From DASZZV01 sp035544835 (GTDB lineage Bacteria; Acidobacteriota; Thermoanaerobaculia; Gp7-AA8), in contig DASZZV010000438.1 in NCBI GenBank assembly GCA_035544835.1, positions 1-14,203 of the forward strand: a DNA stretch of 14,203 nt, written 5' to 3'. The first letter of the stretch is position 1. Each line of letters begins with the position of its first letter. The notes below the pieces were generated by a model that worked only from the letters and a program-made list of their open reading frames with translations, had not been told where the DNA came from and did not search any database. Below are positions 1 to 6,941 of the stretch, piece by piece. Position numbers and translations under genes: made by a program.

Positions 1-1
1 G

Positions 2-529
2 TATGGGGACTTGATTGCGGCGCCGCCGGAGAAGGTCGCCGAGCTGGTTGACGGCAGTCTGTATCTTTCACCTCGCCCGTCGCTCCGCCATGCCAACAGC
101 GCGTCGGTGCTCGGGTCTGTTCTGAACGCCGCCTTTCATCGTGGTAGTGGCGGGCCGGGCGGATGGTGGATTCTCAACGAGCCGGAACTGCATCTCGGCG
201 TCGATGTCATGGTCCCCGACATCGCCGGTTGGCGACGAGAGCGACTTCCCGAGCTTCCCGACATCGTCGGAATCGATCTCGCTCCCGATTGGCTCTGCGA
301 AGTTCTCTCGCCATCAACAGAGCGTTTCGACCGGCTCCAGAAACTTCCCTGTTACGCGCGAGCGGGAGTGGCGCATCTCTGGCTGGTCGACCCCAAGAAC
401 CGGCGTCTCGAAGTCTACAGCCGGTTCGACGAGCAGTGGATTCTGCTCGAGACGCACACCGGCGGTGCCGTCGTCGCCGCGCCACCCTTCGACGCCGTGG
501 CCTTCGATCTGGCGGCGTTGTGGGGCTAG
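2..529 (+). CDS. Uma2 family endonuclease (5' end outside window)
   Basis: Uma2 (DUF820) proteins are PD-(D/E)XK-fold putative nucleases, often present in many copies in cyanobacteria, Acidobacteria and Myxobacteria; their cellular role is mostly unknown. The reading frame is open to the window edge: Y-G-D precedes the first possible TTG start at 11, and the family normally begins with about ten more residues (a T-Y-x-D-L segment), so the true start is probably upstream. Numbering from the TTG codon, visible hallmarks are V-D-G-S-L-Y (13-18), P-R-P-S-x-R-H (21-27), the active-site-type P-D at 69-70, E97 in C-E-V-L-S-P-S-T, K111, and H-L-W-L-V-D-P (122-128). The C-terminus D-L-A-A-L-W is normal, so only the 5' end is missing. 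It converges on vapC with a 20-nt gap and no visible terminator between them. The family assignment is firm; the function is not. Confidence 0.9.
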   Translation, partial: YGDLIAAPPEKVAELVDGSLYLSPRPSLRHANSASVLGSVLNAAFHRGSGGPGGWWILNEPELHLGVDVMVPDIAGWRRERLPELPDIVGIDLAPDWLCEVLSPSTERFDRLQKLPCYARAGVAHLWLVDPKNRRLEVYSRFDEQWILLETHTGGAVVAAPPFDAVAFDLAALWG

Positions 530-549
530 CTCAGTTCATCGTCTCGCAA

Positions 550-993
550 TCAAATTCGAGTGCTGACCAGTTCGAGGGCCGTCGTCCCCCATCCTGCCGC
601 CAGAGCCTCGAGCCCCCGATCGAACGTAGCGAGAACTCCGCCGTGATGATTCGCCAGGGCCAGGAGGTAGGCGTCGGTCGCTTGCTGATGGCCTTGTAGC
701 TTGCGCGGGACAGCTTCGAGGGCGGCCGGAACGGAAAGGTCGTCGACCCAGAATTCGTGGTTCGCGTGCGCGAGGTTGACGGAAAGCAGGAGGACCGCAT
801 CCGCCGGCGACAGTGCGTCACGCGAGAACGACGGGTTGCTGACCAAACGGATGAGTCCGAGCTGCGTCAGCGCGCAGGTGGCCCAGCGCGCCTTGCGCCG
901 GACCCCGAACCACCGATGAGCGGCCTCGTGGTGTTCGTGGGCCGGCCACAGCAGGGCCGTGAGGATGTTCAGGTCGAGCAGCGCCGGCTTCAC
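550..993 (-). CDS. vapC: VapC-family PIN-domain ribonuclease toxin
   Basis: PIN-domain toxins of type II toxin-antitoxin systems are Mg2+-dependent RNases that cleave RNA and stop growth until neutralised by the cognate antitoxin. The 147-aa product has normal family length. Acidic residues sit where PIN active sites place them: D7 in the opening L-L-D-L-N strand, D107 in T-D-A-Y-L-L-A-L-A, and D125 in A-T-F-D-R-G-L. The second motif reads C-A-L-T-Q-L-G rather than T-E; Gln here is common in this subfamily, as I recall it. The start is GTG (993-991), overlapping the vapB stop by 4 nt (GTGA), which implies translational coupling and dependence on the vapB promoter. It appears intact. The target RNA cannot be read from sequence. 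Confidence 0.88.
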   Translation of the reverse strand: MKPALLDLNILTALLWPAHEHHEAAHRWFGVRRKARWATCALTQLGLIRLVSNPSFSRDALSPADAVLLLSVNLAHANHEFWVDDLSVPAALEAVPRKLQGHQQATDAYLLALANHHGGVLATFDRGLEALAAGWGTTALELVSTRI

Positions 994-1220
994 GGCCGGT
1001 CGTCGCGCAACTTGCCGACGAGCGCGGTCGTGACTTTGGGAGAGCGACGGCTGAGATGCACCAGGCGAAGACCGTTCCGGGCATCGGTCACCAGTGGCCG
1101 GTCGGCCGCCTGACGCACCAACTCGCTGACCGCTTGACCCAGCGTCAGACGATGACGTGACGCATGCACCTTCGCTACCCTCAACGCATCATCTTCAATT
1201 TGAAGTGTGGTTCGTGGCAT
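990..1220 (-). CDS. vapB: VapB-type ribbon-helix-helix antitoxin
   Basis: This 76-aa protein begins with M-P-R-T-T-L-Q-I-E-D-D, a beta-strand followed by helices, typical of a ribbon-helix-helix/VapB DNA-binding N-terminus (about residues 1-45, including L-T-L-G-Q-A-V-S-E-L-V-R). The remaining tail (about 46-76) would wrap the toxin. Antitoxins of this kind neutralise the PIN toxin and repress their own operon with the toxin as corepressor. It is the first gene of the pair and ends in a 4-nt overlap with vapC. No good Shine-Dalgarno sequence precedes the ATG at 1220, so translation may be leaderless or weakly initiated. An inverted repeat lies 4-29 nt upstream of the start. The family call rests on size, N-terminal pattern and partner. 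Confidence 0.85.
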   Translation of the reverse strand: MPRTTLQIEDDALRVAKVHASRHRLTLGQAVSELVRQAADRPLVTDARNGLRLVHLSRRSPKVTTALVGKLRDDRP

Positions 1221-1222
1221 GA

Positions 1223-1387
1223 ACGCATCATATCACCATAGCTGATGCGCTCCCCAGTCCCGGGGTGATCGTTTCCGGTGGAACTCGCCGCTTTGGCCAC
1301 GACGTAATTGCACTCTTCGAGCTCTGGCCGGTTCGAGATGTCCTGGCCGCGGGAATCACCCGGCGGAGCCCGCTTACCAAAGATTGA
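1223..1387 (+). pseudogene. Possible remnant of a PIN-domain protein C-terminus
   Basis: An open stretch between in-frame stops (TGA at 1220-1222 and 1385-1387) encodes V-I-V-S-G-G-T-R-R-F-G-H, then V-R-D-V-L-A-A-G. This recalls the C-terminal end of some PIN proteins, which read roughly V-T-G-D-x-x-H-F-G, then a strand and S-P-R-x-x-L. The catalytic Asp of the T-G-D motif would be Gly here. There is no start codon or N-terminal half. The resemblance is short and I hold it loosely; it is included because two clearer toxin remnants follow on the same strand. Confidence 0.3.
1224..1249 (-). promoter_or_regulatory. Inverted repeat upstream of vapBC, candidate autoregulatory operator
   Basis: Two perfect 7-bp arms, CGCATCA (1224-1230) and TGATGCG (1243-1249), are separated by 12 bp; inside them TAT (1231-1233) and ATA (1238-1240) extend the dyad. 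The element sits immediately before the vapB start codon, where VapB-type repressors usually bind. On the minus strand it contains TATGGT and GATATGAT, either of which might serve as a -10, but I see no convincing -35. The operator role is inferred from position and symmetry. Confidence 0.45.
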
Positions 1388-1471
1388 CCAATCAACAACC
1401 AAAGGCCTGGTCCCATCAGAACCCGCGCTGCATACTGGATACCCTGCGCCGACAAATAAGTCAGTTCATAA

Positions 1472-1724
1472 AACGCGCCTGACCCTAAAGCCCCTCAGGG
1501 TTGGTTGCGGCTGAAAAACGGCGATCTGTTACGCGCCGCGGTTAGCGCAGGCTTCAACGTCATTCTTACTGCCGATGGTGACTTACGGTACCAGCAGAAG
1601 TATCGCTGCCGTCGTGGTCGTTCGCGTTCGCAATCGCATTGAGGATTTGCGGCCACTTCTTTCGCGCATTTTGAACGCCCTGGCCAGGATTGAAGTTGGT
1701 CAGGTAATCGAAATCTCCGGCTAA
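1472..1724 (+). pseudogene. Frameshifted remnant of a small PIN-like/toxin-associated nuclease gene
   Basis: From 1499 the frame reads G-W-L-R-L-K-N-G-D-L-L-R-A-A, then G-F-N-V-I-L-T-A-D, then L-R-Y-Q-Q-K (to 1600). This matches a family of short toxin-associated, PIN-like proteins with G-W-x-x-L-x-N-G-x-L-L and T-x-D-x-N-L-x-Y-Q-Q motifs. After a frame change at about 1601 the next frame resumes the same protein: I-A-A-V-V-V-V, then E-D-L-R-P-L-L-S-R-I-L, ending in a TAA at 1722-1724. The usual residues between Y-Q-Q and I-A-V-V-V are missing, so a small deletion that is not a multiple of three probably broke the gene. The N-terminal third is absent; an in-frame TAA lies at 1469-1471. The exact family name is uncertain, but the inactivation is clear from the sequence. 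Confidence 0.6.
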
Positions 1725-1863
1725 GGCTCCGCAGGAAGGGCGCCCGCGCCATACCGTTCATGGACAAGCCACAGCCCTGGTTCACGGTCTGGTCGTCGCC
1801 ACCCGCAACCGCGCCGATTTCGAGAAGGCCAGCATCGACGTCGTCGATCCCCTCGGGGCCCGA
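1721..1863 (+). pseudogene. Frameshifted C-terminal remnant of a FitB/VapC-type PIN toxin
   Basis: Frame one (1721-1765) encodes R-L-R-R-K-G-A-R-A-I-P-F-M-D, matching the G-R-x-I-P-x-x-D segment of FitB-like VapC toxins. After a shift at about 1763-1768 the next frame gives A-T-A-L-V-H-G-L-V-V-A-T-R-N-R-A-D-F-E (1768-1824) and then V-D-V-V-D-P-like residues, the classic toxin C-terminus (A-A-T-A-L-x-H-G-L-T-x-V-T-R-N-x-x-D-F). A residue or two around D-x-x-I-A-A is lost at the junction. The first two-thirds of the toxin is missing, and no antitoxin gene is visible next to it. It abuts the preceding remnant and is followed by the hairpin at 1881-1903. Confidence 0.75.
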
Positions 1864-1880
1864 TTCTCAATCAAAAAGGA

Positions 1881-1903
1881 GGGCCGGCAGAGAATGCCGG
1901 CCC
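1881..1903 (-). terminator. Intrinsic terminator of the giant minus-strand gene, possibly bidirectional
   Basis: A perfect 9-bp GC-rich stem, GGGCCGGCA (1881-1889) and TGCCGGCCC (1895-1903), has a 5-nt loop. Reading the minus strand it is followed by TCCTTTTTGATT, a fair T tract, 20 nt after the stop codon at 1924. On the plus strand it is followed by TTTCGTCGTTTC, a weaker tract, so it may also block plus-strand transcription from the toxin-remnant region. Confidence 0.8.
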
Positions 1904-1923
1904 TTTCGTCGTTTCGTGCGCGT

Positions 1924-4900
1924 CTACTTGTGAATCACGATGCTACCTCCGGCAATTGCCTGCGGAGCGGCCGCATCGATGTCGTCGGAGCCATTCATCA
2001 CGTTGTCGTACATGATTGCACCGCTAACCTTGTCCCAGATCTTGATCCGGAACTTGTCGACTCCCCCACCGCCGCTCACGTCTCCGTCGGTCCCCGTCAG
2101 CAGGAAGCCGTAGCTGCCCTGCCCATTTACGACTCCATCGCCTTTGTACTGGGCTTTGGCGCCAGCGACCACGAGCCATTGATAGGAAGTGCTGTTGAAG
2201 ATGAATTTTGCGACGTGGAACTGGAACTGCGTGCCCCCCGTCGGGATGCTCGCCCCCTTCTGATACTTCGAGTTGAACCCAAAGCTTGCCTTACCGGCGA
2301 GTGTCTTATCGGCGACGTATGCGCCGGCTGGCGAGTTGATCCAGCCTCCACCCGTCACGAAGCCGCCAGTTGGATCGTAGATGACGACGTACTCGAAGAA
2401 CGCCGAGGCCGCCCCGCCATCCTTGTCGGTTACGGTCAGCCCGATGCGATAGACGCCTGGTGCGCTGAAGAGATGCGTACCGCTAGCCGTACCGCTACCG
2501 CCGGACTCGGCCACCGCAGCCGCACCCGTCGTCCCGTCATCCCAGCTCCAGGCCGCGACATGGGTGTCCAGAATTCCGGCATCAGTAAACGGCGCACTGA
2601 GCGTGATTGAGTTCCCGAGAGAAACAGGGCCGTTCACCCCGGTAATTGCACCGATGGCGGGAACGACGTTGCCCACATTCACCTGGGCCTGCGAAATCGA
2701 GGAGAGGCCACAGCCATCGGTCACTTTCACCCGGATCATCGCGGTTCCTGGCCCGTCGGCCCCGTGGTAGCGCACCGACTGGCCGGAGGTTTCGAACGAG
2801 CCGTCGCCATCGCGATCCCAGCTGTAGGTGACCGTACCGCCATCGGGATCCGATCCTGTGGCGGACACAGTGACGTCCCCACCCTCGGTGACGCTGTAGG
2901 GTCCGCCCGCCGTCGCCGTGGGAGGGTTGTTGATCACGTTGAAGGTCGTGTCGCAGGAGGACTGGTTCCCGGACGGATCGGTCACGGTGATATGTACGGT
3001 ATAGCTCCCGATCGGCAGGATCGTCCCCGCTACAGGGGACTGGGCGTAGCGCAGCGCGCCGTTGCTGTTATCGCTCGCCACCACACTGGTTGTAAAATCA
3101 GGAACGGCGGAAGAACAGGCCACCACCGTGCGCGCGATCGCACAGGAACTGATGACCGGAGGCGTGGTGTCACCGAGCGGCGGGCACCCTGAATTGAGCA
3201 TGATTGAGGTGACCACCGGATCGCTCGTCGTCGAACAACCATTCGCCGCAGTCGCCGTCACCGTGTAAGTGCCCGCCTGAGTCACAACGATGGACTGTGT
3301 CGCCGCGCCATTGGACCATTGATAGGAAGCGGCCGTTGGGGCCGCAAGGGTCACCGAACCGCCCGCGCAGAAGGTTGTCGGGCCCGACGCACTCACGATT
3401 GACGCGGCCTGTCCCTGGTAACGCGCAGCGACCTCCGCAGCACTCAATGCGTGATTCCAAAGCCGGATCAAAGCCATCCGGCCGTTGAATGTCTGGGATG
3501 CCGTGTCGTATTGGCCTGGTCTATATGTGCCGATGATCAGATCGCCGCCCGTACCGTAGGGAATCGGGGAGGGATTTTGAGGTGCGGGTGTCCCATTCCC
3601 AATCTGCGCGCCGTCGATGAACAGGCGCACAAAGCCTCCGTCATAAGTACCGACCACGTGGTGCCACTTGCCATCGCGAATGTTGTTCTCGAAAAAGCCT
3701 GGCGAACTGCCCGCACCGGTCACCTCGAAATACAGGTTCCTGTCACCCTCGGTCAAAAAACGATAAGCCTCGGAAGTGTTGCCATTCGCATATTGATCCA
3801 GTAGAAACCGGTAATTGCCAGACGTGCCCAGGTTGCCGTTGTCCACGATCCAGAACTCTGCGCTCAACTGCTGCATGTGAAGGGAAGGCGAGTCAGGAAC
3901 TTTCAGATACGACGTTCCCGCGAAGGCCAGCACGCTACCCCACCGTGCATCGGCTACCCATTGTGGATCGTCTGCGTCGGGAAATGGATTTGCACCCAGC
4001 TGAGCGTCGTTGCCGTTGCCGGTGGAATCGTGAATGCTCAGTCCTGCGCCTGCCGTGAGCTGCCAGTCTGCCGTCATAAACGTCGGCACCGGATTTACTC
4101 GCACGGTAAGTGGCTCTGATCTCGCCCCGCAGCCGCTCGCGCTTGAAAGAGTCACGCTATACGCGCCTCCCTGCGTCACCACGATCGACTGCGTCGTCGC
4201 ACCATTTGACCACTGGTAGGAAGCCGCCGTCGGTGCGGTGAGCGTCACCGACCCCCCTGCACAGAATGCAGTTGGCCCCGACGCGACTACCGTCGCATCT
4301 GGTAAGGCACTCACAGACACTCTAACCGGGTCGCTCGTCGTCGAACAACCGTTCGTGGCACTCGCCGTCACCGTGTAGGTGCCTGACTGAGTCACCACGA
4401 TCGACTGGGTCGTCGCACCGTTGGACCATTGGTACGAAGCGGCCGCCGGTGCCGTAAGGGTCACCGAACCGCCCGCGCAGAAGGTTGTCGGGCCCGATGC
4501 CGTGATCATGGCAACCGGGGGTGGTGTTACCGTAATGGTTGTCACCTGTGAAGTAGCGGAGCAACCACTGCCGTTGGTCACCATGACGCTGTAGTTACCT
4601 GACTGAATGACACTTATCGACTGCGTAGTCGCGCCGTTCGACCAAAGGTATGAGGATCCTGCGGTGGCCATGAGCGCCACCGATCCACCGCTACAGAATG
4701 TGGTGGGTCCTGCAGCATTGACGATCGGGGTGGCACAGCAGCCGGAATTGAGGTAGACCTCGACATAATTACCGTAACTACTTGCAACGACGATGTCCGG
4801 TCTCCCATCCCCATTGAAGTCACCCATCACCGCGCCGCCATCGAACGCACCTGGATAGCTCAATGTAGTTGAAAATGCACCGGCACCATTGCCCAGCAGG

Positions 4901-5937
4901 ACGTTGTAATTGGGGGTGTCGCCACCCAGCCAGATGTCCTGTTTGCCGTCCTGGTCGAAATCGAAGACAAACGAGTTGTACGTCCTGCCGCCCGCCGGGT
5001 CACTGGCGTAGGCGACCGGCGACCCGAACGTTCCATCGCCGTTGCTGAGCAGAACGCCCAAGCCACTGGTCCAAGCCGCGACCAAAATATCTAAACGGCC
5101 ATTACCTCGCAAGTCCGCCAAGGTTATGTTGTTCGCATGCCCATAGTAGTACCTGGAAGCGGTCTGGAAGGTGCCGTCGTCATTCCCGAGTAAGACGTCT
5201 ACACCGCCAGTCTGGTTATCAACGCAAACAATGTCTACCTTCCCATCGCCGTTAAAATCCGCTGCTGCGACAAAGGCAGGCTCTCCCGGCGCCGAAGTCC
5301 AGGCCGGAGGGGCGAAAGTGCCGTCACCATTACTTGCGAGAAACCAGAATTTTCCCGGCGCAAATGCCTGACCATCTGTGATTAGAAGATCTTGCATGCG
5401 CAGCCCCCGAAAATTGGCAACCACGATTCCACCTGCGGTGTTCGATCCAGGCAGCGAGATATTCGTCGGCTGCCCAAAAGTACCGTCTCCGTTTCCAAGC
5501 AGGATCGAGACGTTGCCGCCGCCACCTGAACCATCTTTAGTCGTTACGGCCAGATCTCTCTTGCCGTCTCCGTTGAAGTCACCGACTATCAGTGCAGAAG
5601 GCGATCCCAGCACACTGTTACCGACCGAGAACCGCATAGCAGGGCCGAAGGTTCCATCGCCTTTTCCAAGTTGCACCGCGATGTCGTACCCCGTGATAAC
5701 AGCCAAGTCGAGGTTGCGATCGCCATCGAAATAAGCGGTAACCGGTGAGTGAGGAGCAGAGAAATTGTAGACAGGCTGCGGGGTAAAATTCAGGCACGAG
5801 GCTCTTGCATTCCGGCTGCTCCCGAGGCAGAAGATCAGGAACGTAAGACAAATAAAGATACGTAGTGTCCCCTGAGAGAGCTTGAGACTCTGACTAGACG
5901 ATCGGTCGAGGAGTGACGGCTGCTTTGTGTAAGACAT
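1924..5937 (-). CDS. Giant secreted FG-GAP / Ig-like / LamG / HYR / PKD protein
   Basis: The 1337-aa product is built like an exported or surface adhesion/binding protein; no enzymatic domain is seen. Order: basic N-region and hydrophobic stretch (about 25-40) with likely signal cleavage after A-R-A46; seven FG-GAP/VCBS-like repeats with Ca-binding-type D-x-N-G-D-G loops (about 70-390, the third at 175-184 degenerate); three Ig-like repeats with F-C-x-G-G-S-V and W-S-N-G-A (404-615); a LamG/ConA-like domain (620-843, with W-H-H-V-V-G-T-Y and L-F-I-D-G); a fourth Ig-like repeat (846-912); HYR (926-1003); two PKD domains (1005-1186); and a C-terminal domain (1191-1337) with G-G-G-W-I-N-S-P and F-R-I-K-I-W-D, familiar from other PKD proteins. 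No sorting tail or LPXTG is evident. The ATG at 5937 was chosen because AAGGAAG (5942-5948) precedes it and the signal peptide follows; the frame stays open to 6177, but that would bury the signal peptide. It diverges from the winged-helix FHA gene. Confidence 0.88.
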   Translation of the reverse strand: MSYTKQPSLLDRSSSQSLKLSQGTLRIFICLTFLIFCLGSSRNARASCLNFTPQPVYNFSAPHSPVTAYFDGDRNLDLAVITGYDIAVQLGKGDGTFGPAMRFSVGNSVLGSPSALIVGDFNGDGKRDLAVTTKDGSGGGGNVSILLGNGDGTFGQPTNISLPGSNTAGGIVVANFRGLRMQDLLITDGQAFAPGKFWFLASNGDGTFAPPAWTSAPGEPAFVAAADFNGDGKVDIVCVDNQTGGVDVLLGNDDGTFQTASRYYYGHANNITLADLRGNGRLDILVAAWTSGLGVLLSNGDGTFGSPVAYASDPAGGRTYNSFVFDFDQDGKQDIWLGGDTPNYNVLLGNGAGAFSTTLSYPGAFDGGAVMGDFNGDGRPDIVVASSYGNYVEVYLNSGCCATPIVNAAGPTTFCSGGSVALMATAGSSYLWSNGATTQSISVIQSGNYSVMVTNGSGCSATSQVTTITVTPPPVAMITASGPTTFCAGGSVTLTAPAAASYQWSNGATTQSIVVTQSGTYTVTASATNGCSTTSDPVRVSVSALPDATVVASGPTAFCAGGSVTLTAPTAASYQWSNGATTQSIVVTQGGAYSVTLSSASGCGARSEPLTVRVNPVPTFMTADWQLTAGAGLSIHDSTGNGNDAQLGANPFPDADDPQWVADARWGSVLAFAGTSYLKVPDSPSLHMQQLSAEFWIVDNGNLGTSGNYRFLLDQYANGNTSEAYRFLTEGDRNLYFEVTGAGSSPGFFENNIRDGKWHHVVGTYDGGFVRLFIDGAQIGNGTPAPQNPSPIPYGTGGDLIIGTYRPGQYDTASQTFNGRMALIRLWNHALSAAEVAARYQGQAASIVSASGPTTFCAGGSVTLAAPTAASYQWSNGAATQSIVVTQAGTYTVTATAANGCSTTSDPVVTSIMLNSGCPPLGDTTPPVISSCAIARTVVACSSAVPDFTTSVVASDNSNGALRYAQSPVAGTILPIGSYTVHITVTDPSGNQSSCDTTFNVINNPPTATAGGPYSVTEGGDVTVSATGSDPDGGTVTYSWDRDGDGSFETSGQSVRYHGADGPGTAMIRVKVTDGCGLSSISQAQVNVGNVVPAIGAITGVNGPVSLGNSITLSAPFTDAGILDTHVAAWSWDDGTTGAAAVAESGGSGTASGTHLFSAPGVYRIGLTVTDKDGGAASAFFEYVVIYDPTGGFVTGGGWINSPAGAYVADKTLAGKASFGFNSKYQKGASIPTGGTQFQFHVAKFIFNSTSYQWLVVAGAKAQYKGDGVVNGQGSYGFLLTGTDGDVSGGGGVDKFRIKIWDKVSGAIMYDNVMNGSDDIDAAAPQAIAGGSIVIHK
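3202..3402 (-). repeat. Fourth, displaced Ig-like coding repeat
   Basis: A fourth copy of the Ig-like unit follows the LamG domain. It is closest to the second tandem copy (4312-4512). A 42-nt block is identical at 3346-3387 and 4456-4497, and a 20-nt block at 3221-3240 and 4331-4350. Both pairs have the same 1110-nt offset, exactly 370 codons, so the copies are collinear and in frame. Confidence 0.85.
4093..4728 (-). repeat. Three tandem Ig-like coding repeats
   Basis: Three consecutive units of roughly 200 bp lie at 4525-4728, 4312-4512 and 4093-4296. They encode Ig-like modules, each with S/A-G-P-T-x-F-C-x-G-G-S-V, then Y-x-W-S-N-G-A-T-T-Q-S-I, then a Cys near the end that could pair with the first. 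The second and third are clearly closer to each other at DNA level than to the first. They lie inside the giant secreted protein gene, directly before its LamG domain. Confidence 0.8.
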
Positions 5938-6200
5938 GGCACTTCCTTTTATTGATGCTTTTAAAGGCAAATACAACGTCAGCTGGGAACGACACCGGAG
6001 TAACGTTGAGCGCTTCGCTCGCGTGCGATCGGCGGATGGTTCATTTTGTAAGTGCGAAGGAAACGGCCGGATGTGATCGAAGTTCGAGGTGTTGACACGA
6101 TGTTGCCTCCCTTGAGTCGCGTTTGAGTGTTGTGCGAGTAAGATAGAAGCCAACCCCTCAATGAGTCTCACGACCAAGTCAGGAGATTTTCACTTTCGAA
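5938..6200. promoter_or_regulatory. Divergent intergenic control region
   Basis: This 263-bp gap separates the start of the giant secreted protein (minus strand) from the winged-helix FHA gene (plus strand), so promoters for both must lie here or inside the genes. Visible elements are a TTGACA at 6092-6097 facing right but without a good -10 at normal spacing, a TAAGAT at 6139-6144, an 11-bp palindrome TCGAAGTTCGA at 6077-6087, and an AT-rich TTTAAA-containing segment near 5958-5965 that could be a -10 for the minus gene. None is convincing alone. OmpR-type winged helices often bind in such regions; control by the adjacent regulator is inference. Confidence 0.4.
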
Positions 6201-6854
6201 ATGCGCGCTCGATTCGGCGACTTCGTTCTCGATCTGACGCAGCGTGAGCTGCTCGAGCGCTCCGAGCCGAGACACCTTTCCACCAAGGCCTTCCTTCTCC
6301 TGGAGTTTCTCGTCAAGAGCGCTCCCCGCGCGCTTACTAAAGAGGAGCTCTATCGCCACATGTGGGGCGACACGATCGTCGAAGAGGTCAATCTGCCGAA
6401 TCTCATCTCCGAAGTGCGGTCGGCGCTGGGCGATAACCGGAAGCGGTCACGTTTCATCAAGACGATCCACAGCTACGGATACGCCTTCGCGGGCGAGGTC
6501 ACCGTCGAATCCGAAGTCGAAGTAAAGAAGCGGCGCCGCGAGTCCCTGTTTTCGCTTCGATGGGCACGGGAGGAGTTTCCACTGATGAAGAAAGTGAATA
6601 TCGTCGGTCGAGGCGATGAGGTCGATGTCGCCATCGACTCAGGCGCGGTGTCGCGGCGTCACGCGCGCATCACCGTAACGCCGGGGAGCGCAACCATCGA
6701 GGATCTGGGAAGCAAGAACGGGACGTTCGTCCGAGGTGAGCGAATCGATGGAATCGTCCCGCTCCATGATGGAGAAGAAATCCGGCTCGGATATCTTGCT
6801 CTGACCTTTCACGTGACCACGCGTCAGGCCACGACGGTTTCGGGAATGGCTTGA
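6201..6854 (+). CDS. Winged-helix (OmpR-type) DNA-binding protein fused to an FHA domain
   Basis: A 217-aa predicted soluble transcription regulator that should read protein phosphorylation. Residues 5-97 form a Trans_reg_C/OmpR-type winged helix: F-G-D-F-V-L-D at the start, L-S-T-K-A-F-L-L-L-E-F-L, L-T-K-E-E-L, and the wing I-K-T-I-H-S-Y-G-Y-A-F. A charged linker (103-115) leads to an FHA domain (about 118-205) with G-R at 136-137, S-R-R-H at 151-154 and K-N-G-T at 172-175, the residues that hold phosphothreonine. There is no receiver domain and no membrane segment, so control by phosphopeptide binding is the natural reading; the closest known logic is mycobacterial EmbR, which also has a BTAD domain that is absent here. 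The ATG at 6201 gives the expected N-terminus; AGGAG at 6181-6185 is 15 nt away, longer than ideal. First gene of the kinase/receptor cluster. Confidence 0.88.
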   Translation: MRARFGDFVLDLTQRELLERSEPRHLSTKAFLLLEFLVKSAPRALTKEELYRHMWGDTIVEEVNLPNLISEVRSALGDNRKRSRFIKTIHSYGYAFAGEVTVESEVEVKKRRRESLFSLRWAREEFPLMKKVNIVGRGDEVDVAIDSGAVSRRHARITVTPGSATIEDLGSKNGTFVRGERIDGIVPLHDGEEIRLGYLALTFHVTTRQATTVSGMA

Positions 6855-6941
6855 GCCGCCCGTCTTCGATGGCCGTGCCCGACCCCACCGATCCTGAAAA
6901 TTTCCTGAGTGCATCGTGAGATTGCTCCGTCCCAAGGGTCT

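Noticed and set aside
1495..1785. Minus-strand 96-codon ORF
   Set aside because: The plus strand here carries recognisable, though frameshifted, toxin remnants; the minus frame has no motif.
1894..2610. Plus-strand 238-codon ORF
   Set aside because: It lies antisense to the well-supported PKD/C-terminal coding region of the giant protein, starts inside the terminator loop, and continues from the frame of the upstream toxin remnant. It has no recognisable domain.
3202..4728. CRISPR array or mobile repeat
   Set aside because: The repeats are coding, about 200 bp long, diverged and in frame; they are protein-domain repeats.
6092..6144. Sigma-70 promoter using TTGACA at 6092
   Set aside because: No acceptable -10 hexamer at 16-18 bp; TAAGAT at 6139 is too far. 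Kept only as a note in the intergenic region.
5938..6177. N-terminal extension of the giant protein to 6177
   Set aside because: It would place 80 non-hydrophobic residues before an obvious signal peptide; ATG 5937 has a good ribosome-binding site.
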